A stretch of DNA of 64,000 nucleotides from NCBI GenBank assembly GCA_022605405.1, contig JABYQQ010000008.1:1612001-1676000 (forward strand), read 5' to 3'. The DNA is from Earliella scabrosa (taxonomy: Eukaryota; Basidiomycota; Agaricomycetes; Polyporales; Polyporaceae). Below are positions 22,134-33,800 of this stretch, piece after piece (positions within the stretch are counted from its first letter, which is position 1; each line of letters starts with the position of its first letter). The position numbers and the translations under genes were made by a program. The notes beneath the pieces are model-generated. The model did not search any database. It saw only the letters and a program-made list of their open reading frames with translations, and was not told where the DNA came from.

Positions 22134-23270
22134 ATGCAACTCGTGCACCCCGCTCCCCGCCCTCTCGCGTCCAAGACGAACTCCCGGACGACCCGCTCGC
22201 TCAAGGTCCACTTCAAGCTGCCCGTGATCAAGAAAGCGGCCCCCACCGTCTCGGTTACCAACACGAACGCAGCGCGTGTCAGCGCGGTCGTCGTTCCCCA
22301 GTCCTCCCCACAGGCCTTCCCCGAGGTATCGTCGTCGTCGTCTCCAAGCACAATCCCATTCCCATCTTCACCCATTCCATGTCCGTCTCGGAAGAGAGCG
22401 ATGAGCGAGGACAGCTACGAGCCGCAGGAGGGAGGGAGCACGGAGGAGGTGCAGGAGGATGAGCCGATGGATGTCGACGAGCCCGAGCCGCACGGTAAAG
22501 CGCTCCCCTTCCACCGCCGTATCTCCCACATCGACATCCTCCGTCGACGGTCCAAATCCTGTCTCGCCTCCTCCTATTTCCACAGCGACTCCCACTCTTC
22601 ACGCAGGACACATACCACGCATGATAGGCCTGTCTCGCCTCCAGCCGAAGGTCCGGCGAGGAAGAAGCCTGCCGTCCGTCGCGAGAGTATGAGCGCGGGC
22701 ACTCCCACCAGCAAGACCGTCCGCAAGGCAAAACGCGTCGTTGCCGATGCCCAATTCCTTGCGTCTATGCACAGCAGCATTGCGTTGCAGGTGCGCACCA
22801 GGGTGGACCATGGCGGGACCCCAGGCAGCAGCGATGATTTCACGGCGCAGGATGCAGTCCTGGTTGAGCGTATCTGGAACGCACTCCTCGACATGGGGTA
22901 TAGGCCTGTCCCAATCGATGCCCCGTCCCCATCTTCAGCATCTCCTGCTGCGTCACCCCCCACGCCAGCCTCGTCGCCATCTACAGCGATGAACGACCCC
23001 GCACGTGAGGCTGCGGAGCGCGCTGCGCGTCGGACGATGGCAGTGTCCTCAACACCCTTCGCGCTCGATCGCGTGCAGGACCTTCCTCCGGCGCCGACGG
23101 GGACGCTCACCGTCCCGCAGCTCGTTGCGGTACTGACTATGCGCCATCGCGACCGAACGACGACACGTCCGCGCTCGGCGTCGAAGAAGCACTCCGGGGA
23201 CGAACGGCCATCGCGGTCGCCACTATCTGCAATGATTCTGCCCTCGTCGGATCCGATGTCGACTTCGTGA
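22134..23270 (+). CDS. disordered basic hypothetical protein (378 aa)
   Basis: Single exon with strong codon bias and a long open frame. It is rich in Ser, Pro, Arg and acidic runs (SEDSYEPQEGGSTEEVQEDE), with probable nuclear localisation signals (PSRKRAM; ARKKPAVRRES; RKAKRVVADAQF). Two short ordered-looking parts occur: AQDAVLVERIWNALLDMGYR and GTLTVPQLVAVLTMRHRDR. No known domain. The composition suggests a nuclear regulatory or scaffold protein, which is only inference. Many polypyrimidine stretches precede the ATG, as in well-expressed fungal genes. Confidence 0.7.
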   Translation: MQLVHPAPRPLASKTNSRTTRSLKVHFKLPVIKKAAPTVSVTNTNAARVSAVVVPQSSPQAFPEVSSSSSPSTIPFPSSPIPCPSRKRAMSEDSYEPQEGGSTEEVQEDEPMDVDEPEPHGKALPFHRRISHIDILRRRSKSCLASSYFHSDSHSSRRTHTTHDRPVSPPAEGPARKKPAVRRESMSAGTPTSKTVRKAKRVVADAQFLASMHSSIALQVRTRVDHGGTPGSSDDFTAQDAVLVERIWNALLDMGYRPVPIDAPSPSSASPAASPPTPASSPSTAMNDPAREAAERAARRTMAVSSTPFALDRVQDLPPAPTGTLTVPQLVAVLTMRHRDRTTTRPRSASKKHSGDERPSRSPLSAMILPSSDPMSTS

Positions 23271-24286
23271 CACACACCTACCACCAATATCCGTTTTAAT
23301 CATAATTGTTAGTCGTCTCGACGATGACGTCTTCTCCTTCCTCCTTCAATTCGAGTCGTGCCAGCCAGGTATGGCGCGGCTTGCCCAACCTCAAATTGAT
23401 ACCTTTCACGAATGGGCGCGTCGGGTCGGACCCGCGGCCTTTTGACGATTGTAAGTTCTATCCTTGATCTCGATGTCCATGTCGTGTGACCCTGACGACC
23501 ATCTCCATCCACAGATGACGATCACACCCTACCATCCATAATCGTTAATACATTCACCTAATCGTCCCTTTACATCCATTCGCATCCACTTCCTGTTCGT
23601 CCATCGCCATACCAAGTCGTTCTTCATCGCCATTGACGGGCGCTCGGTCTCTTCGGTCTCGGTCTTCTCGGTCTTGGGTTACGTACGGTTCATCGGTTCA
23701 GTCTCGGCATCTCGCACAACACCTTCACAACACAACAGTCACAACACCAAGTCTCCCATCAATATCTCGTCTGCATCTCGACGAGGAACAAGCACTTATA
23801 ACATACACATACACATTCACTCCCTCTGTCCTCCGCCATCACCATCAACATCATCGCGCCGCACCGCACATACTGCACACCATAGTACACCCTCGTACAT
23901 ACCTGTATCCCTACTGTCCCTTACCTACCGTTTTCCCTGTCACTATCTACCCAATCGTCCGACCGGCAATCGCTGTTCAGCGTTGCTCGGGATCTGCGGA
24001 AACATGCTGGTGTGTCTGCACCTTGTCCTAACTCGTCCCAGCTCGTCAAGGCTACTACTCAATGACCTCAGGCTTCATAGGCTCCGCCTCTCGGGTTCGC
24101 GGATCATGCATCCACCTATGCGTCGCCATGGGTCGATCGGCGACCCACCGGCCAGTACAAGTACGAGTCTTGTTCCCATCTATCAAAATGGCATGTTGCA
24201 CGCTCGCAGATGCGTCTCGCTCATACGGATCCGGGATCCAACATGTCGTTTGGACACGCCCCCACCGTTCATCGTCCGAAACGCAG
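23271..24286. other. gap without a supported gene
   Basis: Low-complexity CA/TC-rich stretch at 23700-23900 (many CACAA and CATACA words). Long frames here have repeat-like composition and no motifs. Convergent 3' ends lie on both sides. Confidence 0.4.
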
Positions 24287-25921
24287 CTAGTCAAAGCACT
24301 GGTACGGCGGAGGCTGCCACGCCATCGCGAGCCCGCGCACGTCCACAGGTTCGCCCGTCCTGCCCGGCGGCCCGCCCGCAAGACGCACGCCGCCGTCGAA
24401 CTCGTACATGATCTGCGCGCTTGGACTCGTCCTGCCTGGCTCTCTCCCGTCCTCTTCGCCTATCGATGTCTCGTATTCCGCTCCAGCTCCTGCTACTGGA
24501 CCGTGCGGTGGAACGCCGCGAATGGTCTCGGTTGGAGGATGGTCGGTCGAGCCGCGGGATGCAAGTTCTGTCGCCTTCCGCGGGTGCGAATCCCATTGGG
24601 AGGACTCTGAGGGTGGCACTGGCTGATAGAGCGAGGGGGGACGTTCTGTGGAAATACAGTTCAACAGTCAGCAAACATATACTCAGTTCTCCGTGACGTT
24701 CGATCACCGACCACGCACCCGGTCTGTTCGGCACAACACCATCTTGGACAGCATCGACGTGGACTGCCATAGTCTCATTTCCCCCGGAACGTTGACGTTG
24801 AGCACCTATACGGCGCCGTCTCCAGCACAGTATGCCTACCGCCCCCAGGATGAGGGCAAGTGCGACGGCAACGAGGCCGACAGCGATGGTGGTGCGCGGC
24901 GACTGTGACTTTGAGTTTTGTTCTGCAGCTGTCGGAACAGGCACAGACGTTGCATCTGGCGATTTGATTCCGGTCGAGGTAGATGAGGTAGGAGCGTCCA
25001 ATGGAGTACCACTAGTGGTCAAGGACTCGGAGGGGGCAAACCCGGCCGGAGTCGTACTGCCAGCAGGATTTGATTGTGTTGAGATGGCATCTGGCATGCT
25101 TGAAGAGGTATGGGATGTCGTTGACGGTTCCTTGGCCTGAGTTGTCGCCGAGCGTGACTGCTGCTCTGACGAGGAGCTAATACTCGTTTGCCTGCTCGAC
25201 GTGCTTGGCCGGCTCAAAGAAGTTGAAATCGGATGAGCAGGCCCAGGCATCGAGCCGTCGTGGACAGTGGTCCGGCTTATCGTCGAGCTCTCCGTTGATG
25301 TCGTGGGTATCACAGGCCCTGGGACGGAAACAACATCTTCGACCCATTTTCCGCTCACTGTACCCACATTCAGGTCCCCAATGAGGGATGCGAATAGACC
25401 TGAAGTAATAGCGATTCCCCCTTCCTCACAGAACGGGCACTGTACGACCATTCAAGTTCCCATCGTTGCACAATATGGTAATAAGCCAGACTCGGTCACT
25501 CGCGGGTGTGGAGAATAAACACCGTACACGCACCTCGCCATTGACTTGTGCGGTGACCGTAAATCGTTGGAATGAAATGGAAATAAATTTGAAGCAGTGA
25601 GCACCGTTGTCCCATTGCTATATATTGATTGACCCGACTCGTGAGCAGGAGCCCGGATGCTATGAGGCAGTCGCGATCGACTCACGTCCGAGCTGAGAAG
25701 TACAGCCTATGCAAGAACGTCAGTGCATGATTTTTTACCACCAAGAGCATGTGCGAACGAGTGAAACGTACGTTGTCTCCGTCAAAGCTACCACAGTGAT
25801 TTCTGCCATCGTCTTCGTCAATGAAGAACCAGGTGATCGGGCCCCGTCGGGCTGAAATAGTCTGCGAGAATAGACTGAGAAGAAGAAGCGTGAGATATAA
25901 ACGAGGGACATGGGTAGACAT
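24287..25921 (-). CDS. single-pass membrane protein with double-psi beta-barrel ectodomain and DGGVRL...PPPY tail
   Basis: Minus-strand exons 25921-25772, 25706-25686, 25617-25534, 25439-24719, 24645-24287. Signal peptide MSTHVPRLYLTLLLLSLFSQ, then the barrel domain (ITWFFIDEDDGRNHCGSFDG; QWDNGAHCFKF; CPFCEEGGIAITSGLFASL; VSGKWVED), a long Ser/Thr stalk, a transmembrane helix (TTIAVGLVAVALALILGAVG then CWRRRR) and a tail with VVPNRP, EFDGGVRLAGGPPGR and the end WQPPPYQCFD. Intron positions equal those of the plus-strand paralogs. PPxY motifs are known ligands of WW domains (for example Rsp5/Nedd4 ubiquitin ligases); that this one works so is inference. Its closest relative is the neighbouring 26.8-kb gene. 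Confidence 0.85.
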
Positions 25922-26785
25922 GGCATTCGCTGGATATTGGGCTCTACGGTGTACTAAGTAGTAGTAGGGAGAGGAAGAAGAGTCGGCATTCGTCTGGGAA
26001 GCCACCACGCATGCGGGCACTTCTAACTTTCTATCTTTCGGGGAAGTGAGACTGACCATCCAGGTATCAGGCGTCCAAAGTTCCTGTCAGTCATGGATGT
26101 GACGACCGACAGATGGTGCCTGGTTCGTGAGATGATCAAACAGAGGGCGATATGAAAGTATACACTACTTTGTCAAGAACACGATTCCAAGCCAGTCCCA
26201 TAATAGCTATCGTCAACTTTCGAGAGTCGAATGAAACGAATAGAAGTCTCGACGTGTGCGACCACCTCTGGAGGTCTGGTTAGACGATCGGAGAAGGAAG
26301 GGATGACACCATCAACCAAGGCACCGATAGGCACTGAGATGGACAAATGATGGAGAAGACTGTAGGTGAAGCGCCATTTCAAGGGAGAGTCACAAAGACT
26401 CGTGCTGGGCCGTCAGACGGGCAACCATTCGCCCTGAGGCTGACGTCGAGTGAACAGCTCAACGCGACAGACGATCAGGACACCGTCTATTGAGGTATGC
26501 GTGCTGTTACCCACAGTCACTGGCCGCCGCCGTCACCCCGTCTCTGCCTGCACGCGTACCGTCCTCGCGTCCTCACTGACTTCCGGTCGCGAGTGCTTCA
26601 GGGATAGGGGGATGGGGAATGAGAGATGTAAAAGACGATAAAAGAGGGAGAGCGGTTCTTGTGAGCATTACAGACCCAAGGGCGGTACCTCAGTGTTGAT
26701 TTGACCAAAGCGAAATCGCCACCTCTTCAGATACGCAAGGATCCGAGGTAGGCATGTCTCCATCCCTTGATCGTCCTGCACGCAA
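25922..26785. other. gap between duplicated genes, with duplicated promoter
   Basis: 26060-26290 is recognisably similar to the upstream region of the 28.3-kb paralog (28480-28690), e.g. the words GTTCCTGTCAGTCAT and AGATGATCAAACAGAG in both. No gene is seen in 26380-26785. Confidence 0.5.
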
Positions 26786-28339
26786 CTAGTCAAAGAGCTG
26801 GTACGGCGGAGGATGCGCGATCGCGAGCCCGCGCACATCCACAGGCTCGCCCGTCCTGCCCGGCGGCCCGCCGGCAAGACGGACGCCGCCGTCAAACTCG
26901 TACACAACCTGTGCACCCGGATTGGTCCTCCCTCTCCCGTCCTCTTCGCCTGCCGATGTCTCGTATTCTGCTCCTGCTCGCTCTACTGAGTCGCCTGGAC
27001 GAACGCCGTCAGGGTTACCCTCGGCGGGAGGGTCAGTTGACTCGGAGCTTGATGCAACTTCTGCAAGCTTGAGCGCATGCGCATCCCATTCGGACGAGGG
27101 TGGCAGATGAGAGGAAGAGTAACCCTCTGTGACATTAGAGGTGAGTGACAGTCAGTACATGAAGCTATGGGTGTCTCTCCCAGCCCTTGACGCACCCGAT
27201 GTTCCTGACATGACACTATGACCGATGTCGACCTGGGCGGTCAATTCCTCTCGCCCCCGCTGACGCCGAGCAGCGACGCGCCTTCGTCTCCAGCACAACA
27301 TTCCTGCCGCGCCGATGACGAGGGCAAGAGCGGCGGAAACGACACTGGTAACGATGGTGGTGCGCGACTTTGAGCCTTGTCCTGCAGCTGGCTGAAGAGA
27401 CACAGAAGTCGCATCAGGTGATGATAATTCGGACGAGGTGGAGCTTGATGAGGCAGGAGTCTCCGATGGGGTATGGTCAATCGGTTTCACGGAAGGCGCA
27501 CTGAGTGTCAGAGTCGTACTGTCAGTCGAATGTGACTGCGTCTCGGAGGTTGCGTCCAGCAGCCTTGAAGAGGTATGGTAGGTCATCAACGATCTTGTGA
27601 CACGAGTGGTAGACGGGCCTGGCTGCTGTCCGGACGAGCCACTACTCGACGCGCTTGGGGGGTCCCACGATGCTGAGGTGCTAGGAACATCAGGCATCCC
27701 GGGGGTTGTGGGGTGGGTTAGTGTTCTCGTCGTAGTCGTGGGCTCCGGAGAATCGTCCAGGAATGCCCATGTTCCCCATACCCAACCCAAATCAAGATCC
27801 CCAGTGAGGACTCGAAAGGGCCTGCGGGTGAGTCCGAGTTCCCCGTCAACACAGAACGAGCACTGCATAACCCAATCCCGATTTGCGATGGGAGGATGCA
27901 CTCAGTTTCTGACGAATGCACTCCACGCGTAGAGGGTGATACACGTACCTTCCCGGTAATCTGTGCGGTAATTGAGCCGCCGCCGTATGAGATAGATATC
28001 TTACGGGAGCAGTCAGCACTGTTCCATAGCTGTACCAAACGACTCGAGTATTAGTAGAAGCGAGTGCTAGATGAAGGCGCCCGCGACTCACGTCTGGGCT
28101 GAGGTGTACAGCCTATATATGCGTGGACGTCAGTACATTATCGCCATAAGGGGCATGTGCTGACAACTGAGACGTACAAGGTCATTGTTTTTGTCAACGC
28201 TACCACACTCATTTATTCCAAGGCCTGAAGCGTTGAACCAGGTGATTTGACCGGGCCGTTGGGCTAGGACAGAAGTGGTCTGCGAGAGTATACTGAAGAT
28301 AAGGAGCGTGAAATGTGAAAGAGGGGCTAGGGCAGGCAT
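26786..28339 (-). CDS. single-pass membrane protein with double-psi beta-barrel ectodomain and DGGVRL...PPPY tail
   Basis: Minus-strand exons 28339-28178, 28112-28092, 28029-27949, 27862-27196, 27126-26786. Signal peptide MPALAPLSHFTLLIFSILSQ; barrel part with ITWFNASGLGINECGSVDKN, AVHLSPD, SADCSRKISISYGGG, CSFCVDGELGLTRRPFRVL and VWGTWAFL; Ser/Thr stalk; transmembrane helix (IVTSVVSAALALVIGAAGML then CWRRRR); tail EYETSAGEEDGRGR, EFDGGVRLAGGPPGR, GEPVDVRGLA and HPPPYQLFD. The last ~40 residues are nearly identical to those of the 24.3-kb gene while the barrel has diverged, suggesting constraint or gene conversion on the tail. Confidence 0.85.
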
Positions 28340-28706
28340 GGGATGAGCTGGGTATTGTGTTCTATGATGTACGAAGTGCTAGAGAGAGGGAGAAGAAATC
28401 GGCATTGGTCTGGGATGCGACCACCCATGGGACCCCTTTGGATTCTACCTTTTGGGCAACGTGTGACCATTCAAGTATCAGCATGCCAGAGTTCCTGTCA
28501 GTCATTATTCTGACGACTGACAGATACTTGATAGATACATCATGATTCGTCAGATGATCAAACAGAGTGTGCAGAAGTATGGAATGCTTTGGAAAGAAAG
28601 GTACCAATCTCCGAGTCGTCCCATATCCATCGGTGGGCTATGGTCCCAATCTAGACTCGGATGAGACGTGAGCGCTTTCGACATGATATAGCTTCAGTGA
28701 CCCTAA
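28340..28706. promoter_or_regulatory. duplicated upstream flank of the 28.3-kb gene
   Basis: Similar to the flank of the 24.3-kb paralog up to about 28690, after which similarity stops and the sequence becomes more A+T-rich. Confidence 0.45.
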
Positions 28707-28743
28707 CTAGTACTAGTCGACTATTCACTCACTTTCGACTAGT
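28707..28743 (-). mobile_element. hairpin plus CTAG at island boundary, Helitron-like 3' terminus (minus orientation)
   Basis: ACTAGTCGA (28712-28720) and TCGACTAGT (28735-28743) form a perfect 9-bp stem with a 14-base loop. Read on the minus strand the hairpin is followed by one base, then CTAG (28710-28707) and a T, the order hairpin-CTRR-T of Helitron 3' ends. The spacer is shorter than the usual ~10 bases, and one short match can arise by chance. Confidence 0.3.
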
Positions 28744-29105
28744 TGTAAATAAGTTATGGCCCTCCGGGCGGTCCTGGACACGTCTAGAGGTGTGTGGTGG
28801 CTTGTAATTACGCTGACGTGCGATCACGTTTTCGATAGTGAGTCGTGAGGTGTATATTCGATACAGAAGTGCTCTTCGGACTACGTCACTAATGTAATAC
28901 CACAACGTTTCAACGGAGTAGTACAGTGTGGATGGACGGGTGAAATCGTGATGGAATGGTGTTGTGTACGTGGACTAGACGGAGAAGAGAGACGTTGGCA
29001 ATACAGCAATTGACCAGAAAGACGGTACGGGGTGCAGCTACAGATACAGCGGAGGGAGAGTATGCATGAGTTTGGATGCACGTATCGACGTCGACATCGA
29101 CGTCG

Positions 29106-30050
29106 TCACGATCGTCGGCGACCTGTGAACTATCAGCGTATGAGCTAGGCTTCAGTGGATAGAATACGTACGTTTTGAGGGTCGACGCTCGCCTGTTGAA
29201 CTGCCCCCGAGGAGATCGGTAGCGGGCGCAGGGTGTGTACGGCGAGAGCGATGGGGATCGGTCTCTTCAGGCGGGTGGAGTGGCGAGACGTGAGTGGCAG
29301 GTTCGGTGTACTCGCCGTCGTCGTAGGATGGATCTAACTCCGAGTGTATGTTGTCGTAAACCCGGACGACGGTATTCATTGCGGCGATGACGTGAACGCG
29401 CGTCCTCCAAGGCAGCCGAGTGATATCATATTGGAAGGTCGGAGAGTTGGAGATGTTTTTCCACGGGTTACGGGCGGAAGGATGGGGTTGGTTTCGTGAC
29501 GTGATGGAGGGTGCAGGAGCGATGGGTTGTGTATGAGGGAGGGGTGTGATGCTCTGAGTCGATTGGTTTCCGTGTGAATGGATCATACGGGGGAGGGTTA
29601 CAGAAGGTTGTTTCGTTCGGTCGGCCCAGATCGCACCTGCGGGTAAGGCGACCATGTCGACTTCTTTCGTCTCGTGATATGGAAAGCACTGTGGGCGGGT
29701 GTTATATCCTTTGTCGACGAGTTCTGTCACATGTTAGTCTACAGGAGACAGGAAAGGGGTGGGTCGAACTTACTAGTGAGCCACGAACATTCGTGGTTGC
29801 CGAGGAAGCAAGCGAAACATTTCCATGTACGCAGATTGGTCGCTCCGCATTGTAGGTCCCTTCGCTTACACGTTTCGCACCGGTCGTCTCGAGCGTCGAT
29901 GAGATCGTTGAATAGTTTTGCAGTAGCTAGAGCCGGTAGTAGGAGGCCAGGAAAAATGGGTACTTTCTGGCCTTGCGAACGAAGTGTTCGAACGATGCCG
30001 ATTAATCTAGGATGGAGAGAGGAGAGGGGCGCGTTGGGGACAGTGAACAT
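29106..30050 (-). CDS. Zn-cluster-like (CX2CX6C...CX2CX6C) protein, paralog of the one at 48.4-49.3 kb
   Basis: Exons 30050-29774, 29723-29172, 29122-29106; the sum is 282 codons including the stop. The N-terminal third has PLSSLHPRL, VPIFPGLLLPALATAKLF, then six Cys as CETCKRRDLQC ... WKCFACFLGNHECSWLT. The spacing C-2-C-6-C-9-C-2-C-6-C fits a Zn2Cys6-type binuclear cluster, though the basic DNA-contact residues are fewer than in Gal4-type factors. After the first intron comes KGYNTRPQCFPYHETKEV and ALPAGAIWADRT, also shared with the paralog. The remainder is Pro/Ser/His-rich. It could be a transcription factor or a host-specific zinc protein; function unknown. The intron after the cluster is at the same site in both paralogs. 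Confidence 0.7.
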
Positions 30051-30878
30051 CGGCTGTGAGTTTCTGACGGTAGTGGAAGATATGGTGTGTTGGGAAGGAA
30101 GATGGTTGGATATGCGTGATTGTACTGCATGTGATGCTGCGGTTGCGGTGAGTCATATTCGCACGTCGGTACCGGTCGAGAGTGAGTTACGTCATGTTAT
30201 GTAAGGGGTGAAATGTTTTGAATCAATTTCGAGCCGGGAAAATGTTAACTGAAATGTCTATATTTGGTGTGTGCGGTGACAAGGGAAGAGGAAGGACTGG
30301 GCGTGTGTGGGTTATGGAAGGGTCGAGTTGCGCACATTGACTTCCGGTCGCAACAGATAGTTGTAGACGTTCAAAACGGACGTGCGTGCGCGAAACCAAC
30401 TGATTACCGCCTTCAAGATAATCGTACAGGACGGAGGTTATGATGTACACGACACAGTCATAGGAACGGAAAGAGTGAACGCAGAGAATATGTGGTACAG
30501 AACTGCGGCAACGGCAAATGAACGGTGCGGAAGGTACAACCGTACAGTACAGCTACATCGTACACGAGACGGAGTAATTATCGACGGAGCAGATAGCGGG
30601 AACAGACGGTACGTATACGTAGCTTCACCAAATGAACAAAGTGTAAGGAAGATAGATAGGCAATGCAGATCGGTGAACGGCCTAGAGTGTTGTACAAAGC
30701 GTGTGCAAAGAAGAAGAGAATACCGACAACCTCAACGCAGTCGTAGAGAGATGAAGGGAAAGAACTTTGGTGTAATCGGGAGACTCGGAACGTGTGCTAG
30801 AAGGGACGAATGGAAGGTCATTACATCGTAATCGTACAACCGTCAGTGTTTTTTACAAGATGGGAGGGGTCGAACGCC
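30051..30878. other. gap without a supported gene
   Basis: Contains the 3' flank of the RNR large-subunit gene and the 5' flank of the Zn-cluster gene. A 149-codon plus-strand frame has no motif or splice support. Confidence 0.35.
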
Positions 30879-33800
30879 TCAAGCGTCGCAACATTCGAAT
30901 GCAACGCGGCCATCGTCAGCTGCCGGTTCTAGGTCGGGCATCCCCTCGTCAGCTTCTGTATCCTCGTTCGTGTCGCCAGTGTCGCCCTGGTCTACGGTGG
31001 TAACGTTGTAGACGGAGAAGTCGGGGCGAGTTTGCGTACTGTCAACGCGTTTCGTGCTAAGGGTGGCTCCGCTATCCATCGGTGAAGAAGGCGACATCGT
31101 TCCGGCAGGAGGAACGGTACCGATGTCAAGCAGCTCCACTGCAGGAGACGACGGACGAGAATTAGTGAACGCATGGGTGCGGGAGTGTGGCTCGTCGTCG
31201 TCAGGGTCTTCGATGTCGGTAGCGTCGTCTTCACGGGGTGTGCCATCAGCATTTACACTGACTAGCGATGGAACGTCGTCTTCGTCTTCATCGCTAGAAG
31301 ACGATGCGATCGGGTCGCGGCGTACGGGTAATCCATATGGAAGAGGATAGGTGGGCGACTGTGTACGAAGATAGTAAATGCCGGTCTTTAATCCCTTCTC
31401 CCACGCACGAATGTGGAGTTTCCGCTGCGGATACGTCAGTTGGTACCAGCACGTTAAGAACTGGTTCAGACGCTCTTACCAAGAGCTGGATGTTGGGAGA
31501 CGCCACGCTGATAGACATGGATTGGGATTGATCTATATACGGGGCCCGATCTGCGGCCATATCGACGATTGAGAAGGGTTCGATCTCCCAAGCGGTGCGA
31601 TAGACTTCCTTGAGATCGTTGGGTATAGCGTCCACCTTTTGTACGGATCCTTCGGAACAAAATCAGAAGGATGCGGTCATGGAAAGATAACGTACGAACC
31701 GTGGTCTGTCAGGATCTGAAGACGAACGGCTTCGGACCACACCCCACGGGTCGTCAGATCGCGAACCAGCCAAGGGCATATCTGCGTAAAATCACCGCCG
31801 AGGAGCTGGTAGGTGACGACGTTACTGCGTTTGTAGGTATAAATGTAACGGTGAACGGACGGACTACGGTATGCAAGACGAGGCATTACCTGCTGTATGG
31901 CTCCACGCCTTCCGAATTTCCCATGACGTGAGCGGTGGATGCAGTGGGCATCTGCGCTGTGAGGAGAGAGTTTCGTAACCCGTACTTGGACACTAGAGAG
32001 CGGACGTCCGAGAAGTCGTAGTGGCATCTCAAACCGACCGACCACATGTCGAAGTATAGAATGCCTTGAGATGCGGGAGAGCCAGACCACGCCGGGTAAG
32101 GACCATGTTTCTGCGCCAGCTCGGCGCTTGCCTCCAAAGCTGCGTGGTAGATCGTCTCGAATACGCGCGCGTTGAGTTCACGGGCGGCAGGTGAGGAGTA
32201 GGGGAGGCCCATGATCATGAATACGTCGGCCAGTCCTTGGATGCCGACACCCAGCGCACGAGTCCGTTTAGCGGAGGCCGCGACCTGTCCAGTAGGATAG
32301 CGTCCTACATCAATCAGCCTATCCGTATTGCGTACGACCACTTTTGCAACGGCGTGAAGGGTGTCGAAATCGAATGTCCGGTCTCGCCGAACGAAACGAG
32401 GTAGGCCGATGGAAGATAGTGTGCATACCGCGGGGTCGGAGGATGATGCGTACTGTACGATTTCTGTGCAAAGGTTGGACGTCTCTATAACCCCCAAATG
32501 GCGCTGCCCGTTTCGACCTGAAAAGAAGGCCGAAGTGAGCGTGGGTCGTGTAAGAGAATATTGGCGGATCACCGACGGTTGATATTGTCTTGGTACATGC
32601 AGAATGGGGCTCCGCATTCCGTCTGTGCCCTACAAACTGACGCCCACAGGTTGCTTGCAGAGACGCGAGCGAGCGGTTTTACAGACGCGATGCAACGCTG
32701 ATATTCGGCGGTGAACTCGGCGTCGTAGAGCTTGCACAGGTTCGGCGCGTCGACGGGGTCGAACAAGCACCACTCGCCGTCCTCGTTCAGTCGTTGCATG
32801 CTGACAGCGGTTAGTACAACATCCCAATCGACGTCCGCCGCAAGGACACTTTCAGACAGCAGACTGAATTGGAAATCGACGCACAATATATCCGGTATCC
32901 ACAAGCCGGGATAAAGGTGTCGAACTCGCAGGTATTCGGGTGCGCGAGCAGTCCGACATTCGATGAACGACCGAACGTCGCCGTGCCAAATCGGTAAGTA
33001 GACGGTGGCGGCGGACGGCCTGCGTCGCCGGCTGCCGATGCAGTAGCTAGCGTGGGCGTCGTACACACGCATCAACGCCATAACGCCGGGCTGCTGAGCG
33101 ACACCCGCCCTGAACGAGGTCAGTTAGCGTATCGAGGTGTCCAGACGTACGAAAACGCGCACCTCCGACAGGGTACCTGTGCCAACGACATCCCTACGCC
33201 TCCATCAGCCATCCAGAAGTTGTCGACCTCCGCGGTATGTCGAAGTAAAGCGCGAGGTGTACGCGCGTCCGGCACAGTTAGGAAGCACGACGCGTAGAAG
33301 GGCGTTTGCGTTCCTGCGTTAAAAAGGACTGGAGATGCGTGAGTATACAGCTGCCTAGACAATGCGTCGTAGGTTTCCAAAACGCGGGACACGTCTGCAC
33401 CGTGGATGGCGAGAGCAGTTCGCATGTACATGTATTGCGGCCGCTCGAGGCGGTCGTCATTCGAACGAATGAGATAAGAACGAGACATGGTTTGAACAGC
33501 AGGACTAAAGGCGTTTTGTTAGCTTAAGTGGGAGCATCGCACTAACGTCGTACGTACTAAGCCAGGTTGAAGTCGCGCGCATGTACTACGGCTCCGTCCA
33601 GGAGATGCGAGTAGTTCTTGACGGTAGAAACCAGTTGGGTGTCCCACCGACCAGCGTTATCTACCGGACACGGGTCAACACGGTCAGCAGGCATAGAGTG
33701 CAATAGGCAGATACGGGTTTACGAACGGTTATCGAGAATCCATTCGCTGAACGAAGGTCCAACACTCTTATGGATATCGGCAATCATCAGACGCCCCGCG

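Noticed and set aside
23674..24411. 245-residue plus-strand protein
   Set aside because: Low-complexity CA/TC sequence, then antisense of the tail exon at 24287-24645.
29152..29171. Zn-cluster gene ending at the stop near 29152
   Set aside because: The GTACGT at 29171 fits a donor and a 49-nt intron leads to a short last exon that keeps the total length a multiple of three.
32990..33010. Copy of the copia leader repeat (GTAAGTAGACGG word) inside the RNR gene
   Set aside because: Only a dozen bases match and they lie in coding sequence; chance.
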